Positions 24,456-32,214 of a stretch of DNA of 33,922 bases are shown here, piece by piece (the stretch's first letter is position 1; every line of letters begins with the position of its first letter). Under the pieces are notes generated by a model. That model saw nothing but the letters and a program-made list of their open reading frames with translations, made no database searches and had not been told where the DNA came from. The stretch comes from Bradyrhizobium sp. NAS80.1. Lineage in GTDB: Bacteria; Pseudomonadota; Alphaproteobacteria; Rhizobiales; Xanthobacteraceae. The position numbers and the translations under genes are program-made. Location: NCBI RefSeq assembly GCF_001908205.1, contig NZ_LGHL01000148.1, positions 1 to 33,922 of the forward strand, read 5' to 3'.

Positions 24456-26054
24456 ATGCGGAGCGTGTGGGCGCTCGCCGCAGTGGCGGCGCTATCTGTG
24501 CTGACAACTTCAACCACCACGCTCGCCGGCGAGCCCAAGCAGGGCGGGATCCTGCGGATGTATCATCGCGACAGCCCGGGCAATGCCTCGATCCACGAGG
24601 GCGCGACCTATTCGCTCAATGTTCCCTTCATGCCTGTGTTCAACAATCTCGTCATCTACAAGCAGGACGAGCCGCAGAACAGCCTCAACAACATCGTCCC
24701 GGAACTCGCCGAGAGCTGGGCCTGGATCAACGACAACAAAACGCTGACCTTCAAGCTGCGCCAGGGCGTCAAATGGCATGACGGCAAGCCCTTCACCTCG
24801 GCCGACGTCAAATGCACCTTCGACATGCTGATGGGCAAGTCGCAGCAGAAGTTCCGGCAGAACCCGCGCAAGGCCTGGTACAACGAGGTCAACGACGTCG
24901 CGACCAATGGCGATTTCGAGGTCTCGTTCAACCTGAAGCGGCCGCAGCCTTCGCTGCTCGCGCTGCTCGCCTCCGGCTATACACCGATCTATCCCTGCCA
25001 CGTCTCGCCCAGCGACATGCGCACGCATCCGATCGGCACCGGACCGTTCAAGTTCGTCGAGTTCAAAGCCAATGAATCGATCAAGCTGACGCGCAATCCG
25101 GATTATTGGCGCAAGGGCCGCCCCTATCTCGACGGCATCGAATTCACCATCATCCCGAACCGCTCGACTGCCATCCTCGCCTTTGTCGCCGGCAAGTTCG
25201 ACATGACCTTTCCGACGCACATCACGATTCCGCTCCTGAAGGACGTGAAATCGCAGGCGCCGAACGCGATTTGCGTGGTCGAGCCAACTAACGTCTCGAC
25301 CAACATCATCGTCAACTCCTCGGCGCCGCCGTTCGACAACGTCGATATCCGCCGCGCCATGGCGCTGGCGCTCGACCGCAAGGCGTTCGTCTCCATCCTG
25401 TTCGAAGGACAAGCGGATATCGGCGGCACCATGCTGCCACCGCCGCAGGGGCTCTGGGGCATGCCGAAGGACCTGCTGGAGAGCATTCCGGGCTATGGCC
25501 CGGATGTGAACGCCAACCGCGAGGAGGCGAAGAAGCTGATGCAGAAGGCGGGTTATGGTCCGGACAAGCATCTCCCGGTCAAGGTCTCGACGCGTAACCT
25601 TGCGGAGTATCGCGATCCCGCCGTGATCCTTATCGACCAGCTCAAGAGCATATACATCGACGGCGAGCTCGACGTCGTGGAGACCGCGAACTGGTTCCCG
25701 AAGGTCGCGCGCAAGGATTACATGCTCGGTCTCAACCTGACCGGCAATGCCGTCGACGATCCCGACCAGTCCTTCTACGAGAACTATTCCTGCGGCTCCG
25801 AGCGCAACTACACCAACTACTGCAACAAGGAGATCGAGAAGCTGTTCGACGTGCAGTCGCAGGAGACCGACGCAGGCAAGCGCAAGAAGCTGGTCTGGGA
25901 CATCGACAAGAAGTTGCAGGAGGACGTCGCCCGCCCGATCGTCTTCCATGCGCGGGCCGGCACCTGCTGGCAACCCTATGTCAAGGGCGTGACGGTGATG
26001 TCGAACAGCTCGTATAATGGCTATCGCTACCAAGACGTGTGGATGGACAAGTAG
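24456..26054 (+). CDS. Peptide/opine-type ABC transporter substrate-binding protein (DppA/OppA family)
   Basis: 532 residues with a Sec signal peptide (MRSVWALAAVAALSV... mature near AGEPK, about residue 27). It is an SBP_bac_5 (cluster C) protein: KQGGILRMYHRDSPG at the mature start, WAWINDNKTLTFKLRQGVKWHDGKPF, and GTGPFKFVEFKANESIKLTRNPDYW are the hallmark segments. It captures oligopeptides, dipeptides or other amides in the periplasm; the ligand cannot be read. ATG 24456 is preceded by AGGGAGGA. It is first in an operon with two permeases and two ATPases; the first permease follows after 42 nt. Confidence 0.92.
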   Translation: MRSVWALAAVAALSVLTTSTTTLAGEPKQGGILRMYHRDSPGNASIHEGATYSLNVPFMPVFNNLVIYKQDEPQNSLNNIVPELAESWAWINDNKTLTFKLRQGVKWHDGKPFTSADVKCTFDMLMGKSQQKFRQNPRKAWYNEVNDVATNGDFEVSFNLKRPQPSLLALLASGYTPIYPCHVSPSDMRTHPIGTGPFKFVEFKANESIKLTRNPDYWRKGRPYLDGIEFTIIPNRSTAILAFVAGKFDMTFPTHITIPLLKDVKSQAPNAICVVEPTNVSTNIIVNSSAPPFDNVDIRRAMALALDRKAFVSILFEGQADIGGTMLPPPQGLWGMPKDLLESIPGYGPDVNANREEAKKLMQKAGYGPDKHLPVKVSTRNLAEYRDPAVILIDQLKSIYIDGELDVVETANWFPKVARKDYMLGLNLTGNAVDDPDQSFYENYSCGSERNYTNYCNKEIEKLFDVQSQETDAGKRKKLVWDIDKKLQEDVARPIVFHARAGTCWQPYVKGVTVMSNSSYNGYRYQDVWMDK

Positions 26055-26096
26055 CGCAGGCCTCGGGCGGCTGACGGGTTCGACAGGAGGCGATGC

Positions 26097-27044
26097 ATGT
26101 TTGCCTATCTGGTGCGACGCCTGTTCCTGATGCTCGTGACCCTGTTCGGGATCTCGATCGTCATCTTCTTCCTGCTGCGCATCGTGCCCGGCAACATCGT
26201 CGACATCCTGTTCGCCGCGGCCGGCTATGTCGACCCCGCCGACAAGGCCAATCTGGAGAAGGAACTCGGCATCGACCAGCCGCTGATCGTGCAATATTGG
26301 CACTGGATCAGCGGCTTCCTGCGCGGCGATTTCGGCTACTCCTACGTCTCCGAGAAGCCCGCGCTGCAGGAGATCCTGCCGCGGATCCCGATCACGGCCC
26401 GGCTCGCTGGCCTTGCGCTGTTGTTCTCGGCCTCGATCGGCATCCCGCTCGGCGTCATCAGCGCGGTGAAGCAGGGAACAAAGCTCGATTACGCGCTGCG
26501 CGTCGTTAGCCTCAGCGGATTGTCGCTGCCCTCGTTCTGGCTCGGCTTGCTCATCCTCACCGCGTCGGTGGCAATGTTCGGCCAGATGCCGATCTTCAAT
26601 CCCAATCCGCAGACCTGGCTGGAAGCCTTCGCGACCTATGCCGTGCCGGCGGCCGCCGTCGGCTTTCGCAGTGCCGCGCTCACCATGCGCATCACGCGAT
26701 CCTCGATGCTGGAGGTGCTGCGGCAGGATTATATCCGAACCGCACGCGCCAAGGGCGCATCCGATGCGGCCGTGAACTATCACCACGCGCTGAAAAACGC
26801 GATTCTGCCCGTCATCACTGTCATCGGCATCGAGGCGGCGTTCCTGATCGGCGGCCTGATCGTCACCGAGACCGTGTTCAACATCCCCGGCGTCGCGCGC
26901 TTCCTGGTCGAGGCGATCCGCTGGCGCGACTATCCGATCGTGCAGAACCTCGTGATGTTCATCGCGGTCGTGGTGGTATTCGCGAATTTCACCGTCGACA
27001 TGCTCTACGCGGTGTTCGATCCGCGTATCCGGTACACGGATTGA
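26097..27044 (+). CDS. Peptide-type ABC transporter permease (DppB-like)
   Basis: 315 residues with six hydrophobic helices. It begins MFAYLVRRLFLMLVTLFGISIVIFF, the standard DppB/OppB opening with an RR-helix, followed by a periplasmic loop with DPADKANLEKELGIDQP. The EAA loop that contacts the ATPases is visible: DYIRTARAKGASDAAVNYHHALKNA near 217-241. The ribosome site AGGAGG (26085-26090) points to the ATG at 26097 rather than the one at 26093. Unlike the other neighbours, it is separated from the partner permease by 194 nt occupied by a repeat. Confidence 0.94.
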   Translation: MFAYLVRRLFLMLVTLFGISIVIFFLLRIVPGNIVDILFAAAGYVDPADKANLEKELGIDQPLIVQYWHWISGFLRGDFGYSYVSEKPALQEILPRIPITARLAGLALLFSASIGIPLGVISAVKQGTKLDYALRVVSLSGLSLPSFWLGLLILTASVAMFGQMPIFNPNPQTWLEAFATYAVPAAAVGFRSAALTMRITRSSMLEVLRQDYIRTARAKGASDAAVNYHHALKNAILPVITVIGIEAAFLIGGLIVTETVFNIPGVARFLVEAIRWRDYPIVQNLVMFIAVVVVFANFTVDMLYAVFDPRIRYTD

Positions 27045-27085
27045 TCGTATGATTTTTGCTCACACAGCGTGTTCGCTCTCTTTCA

Positions 27086-27228
27086 CTTCTCCCCGCTTGC
27101 GGGGAGAGGTCGAATTTGCGCAACGCGCAAATTCGGGTGAGGGGGAGCTTCCGCGAGTCCAACTTTCACCGTCCCTGCGGAGAGCCCCCCTCAGCCCAAC
27201 CCTCTCCCCGCAAGCGGGGCGAGGGGGA
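27086..27228. repeat. Intergenic palindromic repeat, family B (copy 2), inside an operon
   Basis: It begins with a near-perfect hairpin, ctccccgc-ttgc-ggggag (27089-27107), and ends with ctctccccgc-aa-gcggggcgag (27202-27223). Internal marks match copy 1 at 21081 (ttcgggtgagggggag, tccgcgagtccaac, gcggagagccccc). It fills the gap between the two permease genes of the ABC importer. Confidence 0.85.
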
Positions 27229-27231
27229 AGG
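27221..27231 (+). promoter_or_regulatory. Ribosome binding site partly supplied by a repeat element
   Basis: GAGGGGGAAGG lies 7 nt before the ATG at 27239 and overlaps the right end of the family-B repeat. The repeat thus appears to provide most of the Shine-Dalgarno sequence of the second permease gene. Confidence 0.5.
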
Positions 27232-27238
27232 TAGCGAC

Positions 27239-28132
27239 ATGGCCGCGATCGACTTTGACGTTGAACTGAGGCGGGCCGGCGCGCACGCAACCGGTGGCTG
27301 GCGGCGCGTGCTGTTCCTGGCGCGGCGGCACGTGCTGGGTGCGGCCGGGCTCGTCATCATGACGGCATTCGTGCTCACGGCGATCTTCGCCGATTTCATC
27401 GCGCGCTATGATCCGCTCACGGTCGATTCCGCCCACGCGCTGATGCGCCCAAGCCTGGCGCACTGGATGGGCACGGACTCGTTCGGCCGCGACGTCTTCA
27501 GCCGCATCATCCATGGCGCACGGATCTCGCTCGCGGTCGGCATCGGCTCGACCGCGCTTGGCGGCTCCATTGGCGTGATCGTGGGCCTCACTTCCGGTTA
27601 TCTCTCCGGCTGGGTCGATCTCGTGTTCCAGCGCGTGTCCGACATCCTCCAGGCGCTGCCGCTGCTTGTGCTGGCGCTGGTGATGACCGCCGCGCTCGGC
27701 CCGTCGCTGCCGAACGTGATCCTCGCTATCGCCATCCCGCTGATCCCGACGGTTGCCCGCGTTATCCGCGCCAACACGCTGGCGCTGCGCGAGCTACAAT
27801 TCGTCGAGGCTGCCAAGTCGATCGGCATGAGCGAGGTCCGCATCGCGCTCCGTCATGTGCTGCCGAACACGCTGGCGCCGCTGATCGTGCTCGCGACCGC
27901 CCAGCTCGGCTCGACCATCCTCACCGAAGCTTCGCTCTCCTTCCTCGGCCTCGGCATTCCCGAGCCTTATCCGTCATGGGGGCGCATGCTCTCCGAGTCC
28001 GCGGTCGAATATGTCCGCACCGCGCCATGGCTCGTGATCTTCCCGGGCATCGCGATCAGCCTCGCCGTGTTCGGCGCCAATCTGTTCGGTGACGCCCTGC
28101 GCGACATTCTTGACCCGAGGCAGCGCGGCTGA
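27239..28132 (+). CDS. Peptide-type ABC transporter permease (DppC-like)
   Basis: 297 residues. It has an N-terminal OppC_N segment with one helix (about 34-58), then the conserved HWMGTDSFGRDVFSRIIHGARISL near 79-102, and five more helices. The EAA loop reads LQFVEAAKSIGMSEVRIALRHVLPN. It pairs with the DppB-like protein to form the channel. ATG 27239 is chosen because MAAIDFD starts a normal cytoplasmic tail. The frame stays open upstream through the repeat to 27056, but that part is repeat sequence. Its stop overlaps the ATPase gene by one base (TGATG). Confidence 0.93.
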   Translation: MAAIDFDVELRRAGAHATGGWRRVLFLARRHVLGAAGLVIMTAFVLTAIFADFIARYDPLTVDSAHALMRPSLAHWMGTDSFGRDVFSRIIHGARISLAVGIGSTALGGSIGVIVGLTSGYLSGWVDLVFQRVSDILQALPLLVLALVMTAALGPSLPNVILAIAIPLIPTVARVIRANTLALRELQFVEAAKSIGMSEVRIALRHVLPNTLAPLIVLATAQLGSTILTEASLSFLGLGIPEPYPSWGRMLSESAVEYVRTAPWLVIFPGIAISLAVFGANLFGDALRDILDPRQRG

Positions 28133-29139
28133 TGGCGGAAAAATCCGATATCGTGCTCGAAGTGAAGAACCTGAAGACGGTGTTCTTCACCAACTCCGGC
28201 CTGTTCAAGGCCGTGGACGATGTCTCGTTCAGCGTGAGGCGCGGCGAGACGCTGGCGATCGTCGGTGAATCCGGCTGCGGCAAAAGCGTCACCGCGCTGT
28301 CCCTGATGCGGCTCGTGCCAGATCCCCCCGGCCGCGTCGTCGGCGGCTCCATCTCGCTCGAAGGCACCGATCTCTTGGCGCTGGATGAAGCACAGATGCG
28401 CGCGGTCCGCGGCAACCGCATCTCCATGATCTTCCAGGAGCCGATGACCTCTCTCAATCCGGTCATGCGGATCGGCGACCAGATCGTGGAGGCCGTGCGG
28501 CTGCACCGGAACATACCGTCGAAAGAGGCACAAAATATCGCGGTCGAGATGCTGCGGCTGGTGCGAATTCCTGAACCGGCCCGCCGCGCGCGGGAATATC
28601 CGCATCAACTCTCCGGTGGCATGCGCCAGCGCGCGATGATCGCGATGGCGCTGGCGTGCCGGCCGGCCCTCCTGATCGCGGACGAGCCAACCACTGCGCT
28701 CGACGTCACCATCCAGGCGCAGATCCTGGCCCTGATCCTCGACCTGCAGAAGGAGCTCGGCACCGGCCTCGTGCTGATCACGCACGATCTCGGCGTCGTC
28801 GCGCAGACCGCGCAGCGCGTGATCGTGATGTATGCGGGCCGGAAGGTCGAGGAGGCCAGCGTCGAAGCGCTCTTTGCCGCGCCAAAGCATCCCTATACGC
28901 GCGGGCTGATGGCCTCGATTCCGGCCGTGCCGGCGTCCGGCGCCGCGGCGCAGGAGCGGCTGAACGAAATCCCGGGCACCGTGCCGTCGCTGGTCCGGCT
29001 TCCAAAAGGCTGCGCCTTTGCGCCGCGCTGCAAGCTCGCGGTCAAACGTTGCGAGGCCGAGTATCCGCCGCTGGACGATTGGGGCGGCGGCCATCTCGCT
29101 GCCTGCTGGCGCGCGGCCGAAGTGGCGGAGGTGGCATGA
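28132..29139 (+). CDS. Peptide-type ABC transporter ATPase 1 (DppD/OppD-like)
   Basis: 335 residues: Walker A GESGCGKS (45-52), Q-loop FQEPMTSLNP (101-110), signature LSGGM (160-164), Walker B ALLIADE (179-185) and switch histidine in THDLG (near 205). The C-terminal oligopeptide-transporter extension has the cysteines of GCAFAPRCKLAVKRC and a final AACW, a pattern that in related Dpp/Opp ATPases can hold an iron-sulfur cluster (family knowledge, not shown here). It starts one base inside the permease stop and overlaps the next ATPase by 4 nt. It forms a heterodimer with the DppF-like ATPase. Confidence 0.94.
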   Translation: MAEKSDIVLEVKNLKTVFFTNSGLFKAVDDVSFSVRRGETLAIVGESGCGKSVTALSLMRLVPDPPGRVVGGSISLEGTDLLALDEAQMRAVRGNRISMIFQEPMTSLNPVMRIGDQIVEAVRLHRNIPSKEAQNIAVEMLRLVRIPEPARRAREYPHQLSGGMRQRAMIAMALACRPALLIADEPTTALDVTIQAQILALILDLQKELGTGLVLITHDLGVVAQTAQRVIVMYAGRKVEEASVEALFAAPKHPYTRGLMASIPAVPASGAAAQERLNEIPGTVPSLVRLPKGCAFAPRCKLAVKRCEAEYPPLDDWGGGHLAACWRAAEVAEVA

Positions 29140-30122
29140 CCGAGACGCTGCTCGAAGTCACCGATCTTAGGAAGCATTACCCGGTGCGCGCCGGCGTGCT
29201 GCGCCGGCAGGTCGGCACCGTGCATGCGGTCGATGGCGTCTCGTTCTCGCTTGGCACCGGCGAGACGCTGGGCCTTGTCGGCGAATCCGGCTGCGGCAAG
29301 TCGACAGTCGCACGCAGCGTGCTGCGGCTGGTCGAACCGACCTCAGGGCAAATCCGCCTCGAAGGCGAGGACATCACCCATCTGTCCAAGACGGCGCTGC
29401 GCCCGCACCGCCGCTCGATGCAGATCGTATTCCAGGACCCCTTCGCCTCGCTCAATCCGCGCATGACCGCGGGCGACATCGTCGGCGAGCCGCTGGCCGT
29501 GCATGGTCTCGCGACCGGCAAGGCGCTGGAGGCGCGCGTCGCAAAACTGTTCGAGCAGGTCGGCTTGCGGCCCGACCAGATGCGGAATTTCCCGCATCAA
29601 TTCTCCGGTGGCCAGCGTCAGCGCATCTGCATTGCGCGGGCGCTCGCGCTGGAACCGCGCCTGATCGTCTGCGACGAGTCGGTGTCCGCGCTCGACGTCT
29701 CGATCCAGGCGCAGGTCATCAACCTCCTGATCGACCTGCAACGGCAGCACGGCTTCTCCTATCTCTTCATCGCGCACGACCTCGCCGTGGTCGCGCATAT
29801 CAGCCACCGTGTCGCCGTCATGTATCTGGGCCGCATCGTCGAGATCGCCGACAAGAACGAGCTGTTTCGCAACCCGCGCCATCCCTACACGCAGGCCCTG
29901 CTCGCCTCCGTGCCGATCGCCAACCCGCTCGCGAAAAAACTAGCGCCGCTGGTCGACGGCGATGTGCCGAGCCCGGTCAATCCGCCCTCGGGCTGCGCAT
30001 TCCACACCCGCTGCCGGTTTGCGATGGAGCGATGCAAGACGGAGCGGCCGGCGCTGGTGGACGCGGGCGATGGGCACCGGGTGGCGTGTTTGCTCAATGA
30101 GGGGACGGGACGGAGCCAGTAG
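29136..30122 (+). CDS. Peptide-type ABC transporter ATPase 2 (DppF/OppF-like)
   Basis: 328 residues: Walker A GESGCGKST (49-57), Q-loop FQDPFASLNP (99-108), signature FSGGQ (156-160) and Walker B RLIVCDE (175-181), followed by the typical SVSALDVSIQAQ. The C-terminal extension carries GCAFHTRCRFAMERC and a late VACL, again four cysteines. It starts with ATGA overlap on the previous ATPase and is the last gene of the importer; a palindromic repeat begins 6 nt after its stop. Confidence 0.94.
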   Translation: MTETLLEVTDLRKHYPVRAGVLRRQVGTVHAVDGVSFSLGTGETLGLVGESGCGKSTVARSVLRLVEPTSGQIRLEGEDITHLSKTALRPHRRSMQIVFQDPFASLNPRMTAGDIVGEPLAVHGLATGKALEARVAKLFEQVGLRPDQMRNFPHQFSGGQRQRICIARALALEPRLIVCDESVSALDVSIQAQVINLLIDLQRQHGFSYLFIAHDLAVVAHISHRVAVMYLGRIVEIADKNELFRNPRHPYTQALLASVPIANPLAKKLAPLVDGDVPSPVNPPSGCAFHTRCRFAMERCKTERPALVDAGDGHRVACLLNEGTGRSQ

Positions 30123-30127
30123 GTGCC

Positions 30128-30218
30128 GTAGGGTGGGCAAAGCGAAGCGTGCCCACCCTCCCCGTACAATCGCCGCACGACTGGGCACGGCGCTATGCGC
30201 CTTTGCCCACCACCCTAC
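30128..30218. repeat. Intergenic palindromic repeat, family C, between convergent genes
   Basis: Outer arms are gtagggtgggcaaag (30128-30142) and ctttgcccaccaccctac (30201-30218), with a 3-nt insertion in the right arm. An inner hairpin, gggtgggca / tgcccaccc (30131-30139 and 30150-30158), lies in the left half. This gtgggcaaagcgaagcgtgc sequence is a widespread bacterial intergenic repeat type. It separates the convergent importer and carboxylase operons and may work as a bidirectional terminator. Confidence 0.83.
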
Positions 30219-30237
30219 GACAGCAGCGCCTGCCGCT

Positions 30238-32214
30238 CTAACCCGCCTCGATCTCCGCCACGATCCTGCCCGTCGTCACCTGCTCGCCCTCGGCGACGTC
30301 GATCGCGGCGACGACGCCGTCGATGCCGGCCTTGTGGACGTGCTCCATCTTCATCGCCTCCAGCGTCATCACCGGCTGACCGGCGGTGACGCGGTCGCCT
30401 GGCTTGACCAGGACGGCGACGACGCGGCCATTCATGGCGGCGCGGACTTTGCCGTCGCCGCCATTGGTTGCGCCGGCCTTTGGCGCGGCGAGCGTCAGAT
30501 CGGTGACCGTGAGCGGAATGCCGCGGTACTGGACGTACAACTGGTCGCCGTCACGGAGGAACCTTGCACTGTCCGTCACGCCGTCGTGGCGGAAGCGGAC
30601 AGTGTCGGGATCGAGTTGGTCGATCTCGAACCTGTTCTCGCGGCCATCGAAGGCGACGGTGTAACCGCCATCGCGCCCGCGCGTGACTTCGAGTTCATGC
30701 GTGTGGCCGGCGATCTCGATTTTCGCCGGCAGCGGAAATGTCGCCGCGAGGCTCCGACCGCCGCGCCATGACGGCGCGAGCGGGCTTGTGACGTAGAGCA
30801 GCAGGCCCGCCAGCGCTGTATCGAAAGCGGCGCCTGCCCGTGGCGCCAACAACTCGTCACGATGTGTGTCGATGAAAGCCGTCGTCGCCTCGCCCTTGGC
30901 AAAGCCGGGGTGACGCAGGCAGGACATCAGGAAGGCCTGGTTGGTGGTCACGCCGAACGCAGTGAGCTGCTCCAGGCCGACGATCAGCCGCCCACGCGAC
31001 TCCTCGCGCGTGGCGCCATGGCTGATCACCTTGGCGATCATGGAATCGTAGAACGGCGGGATCTCCGAGCCCGATTGCAGCGCATGCTCGACGCGGATGC
31101 TATCAGGCACCTGCCAGCGCGCCATGCGGCCGGACTGCGGCATGAAATCGTGCGCAGCATCCTCCGAGCAGAGCCGGACCTCGATGGCGTGGCCCGAGAA
31201 GCGGATGTCCTGCTGCTTCACGGGCAGCGGCTCGCCGCGTGCGACGCGCAGTTGCAGCTCGACGAGATCGAGCCCGGTAATCGCCTCGGTCACGGGATGC
31301 TCAACCTGGAGGCGCGCATTCATCTCCATGAAATAGAACTCGCCGCTCGCATCGAGCAGGAATTCCAGCGTACCGGCGCCTTCGTAACGCAGCGCCTTCA
31401 CCGCGGCGACCGCGACGTCACCCATTTTCGCACGAAGCTCCGGCGTCACTGCGGGTGACGGCGCCTCCTCGATCAGCTTCTGGTGCCGCCGCTGCACGGA
31501 GCAGTCGCGCTCACCGAGATGGATGGCGTTGCCGTGGCTGTCGCCGAAGACCTGGATCTCGATATGCCTGGGGTTCTGAATGGCGCGTTCGAGGATAACA
31601 GTGGGATCGCCGAACGCCGCTTTCGCCTCTGATCGCGCGCTGCGCAGCGCATCAGGGAAGGATGCGGCGTCGGTCACGAGCCGCATGCCACGCCCGCCGC
31701 CGCCCGCGACCGCCTTGATCATCACGGGGAAGCCGATCTTTTTGGCTTCCGCGAGCATGACCTCGTCGCCCTGCTCGGCACCCTGATAGCCGGGCACGCA
31801 GGGCACGCCCGCCTTCTTCATGATCTCCTTGGCGCCGGCCTTGTTGCCCATCGCCTCGATCGCCTGCGGCGACGGGCCGATGAAGACGAGGCCGGCATCC
31901 TTGCAGCCTCTCGCAAACTCCTCGTTCTCGGCGAGAAAGCCGTAGCCGGGATGCACCGCATCCGCGCCGCTGGCCTTGGCCGCGGCGATGATCGCGGGGA
32001 TGTTGAGATAGGACTGCGCCGGCAGCGCTTCGCCGATGCGCACGGCCTGGTCGGCCTGCCGCACATGGAGCGCATCGCGATCGGCATCCGAATAGACCGC
32101 AACGACGCCAAGGCCGAGCTGCCGCGCACTCCGCATCACGCGCAATGCGATCTCGCCGCGATTGGCGACGAGGACCTTGAAGAAAGGCCGGTGCTGCACT
32201 GGTCCGTTCCTCAT
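30238..32214 (-). CDS. Biotin-dependent acyl-CoA carboxylase, alpha subunit (biotin carboxylase + BCCP)
   Basis: 658 residues, matching alpha subunits of methylcrotonyl- or geranyl-CoA carboxylase. The biotin carboxylase domain (about 10-460) begins FFKVLVANRGEIALRV and contains the ATP-grasp glycine loop KAVAGGGGRGMR and EMNARLQVEHPVTE. A BT-type linking domain follows. The C-terminal carrier domain has EAMKMEH with biotinylated Lys622. It makes carboxybiotin from bicarbonate and ATP for the beta subunit. The start at 32214 (MRNGPVQHRPFF) overlaps the beta gene by 4 nt. A longer frame to 32592 lies entirely over the beta gene and is a shadow. The acyl-CoA substrate is set by the beta subunit. 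Confidence 0.92.
   Translation of the reverse strand: MRNGPVQHRPFFKVLVANRGEIALRVMRSARQLGLGVVAVYSDADRDALHVRQADQAVRIGEALPAQSYLNIPAIIAAAKASGADAVHPGYGFLAENEEFARGCKDAGLVFIGPSPQAIEAMGNKAGAKEIMKKAGVPCVPGYQGAEQGDEVMLAEAKKIGFPVMIKAVAGGGGRGMRLVTDAASFPDALRSARSEAKAAFGDPTVILERAIQNPRHIEIQVFGDSHGNAIHLGERDCSVQRRHQKLIEEAPSPAVTPELRAKMGDVAVAAVKALRYEGAGTLEFLLDASGEFYFMEMNARLQVEHPVTEAITGLDLVELQLRVARGEPLPVKQQDIRFSGHAIEVRLCSEDAAHDFMPQSGRMARWQVPDSIRVEHALQSGSEIPPFYDSMIAKVISHGATREESRGRLIVGLEQLTAFGVTTNQAFLMSCLRHPGFAKGEATTAFIDTHRDELLAPRAGAAFDTALAGLLLYVTSPLAPSWRGGRSLAATFPLPAKIEIAGHTHELEVTRGRDGGYTVAFDGRENRFEIDQLDPDTVRFRHDGVTDSARFLRDGDQLYVQYRGIPLTVTDLTLAAPKAGATNGGDGKVRAAMNGRVVAVLVKPGDRVTAGQPVMTLEAMKMEHVHKAGIDGVVAAIDVAEGEQVTTGRIVAEIEAG

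Noticed and set aside
24510..26786. 758-residue open frame on the minus strand
   Set aside because: It lies antisense to the binding-protein and permease genes, which have clear family motifs. Its translation is low-complexity Arg/Asp/Val/Leu-rich with no domain, as expected from GC-biased codons read backwards.
27056..27238. N-terminal extension of the DppC-like permease through the repeat
   Set aside because: The added residues are only translated repeat DNA. MAAIDFD at 27239 matches the normal start and has its own ribosome site.
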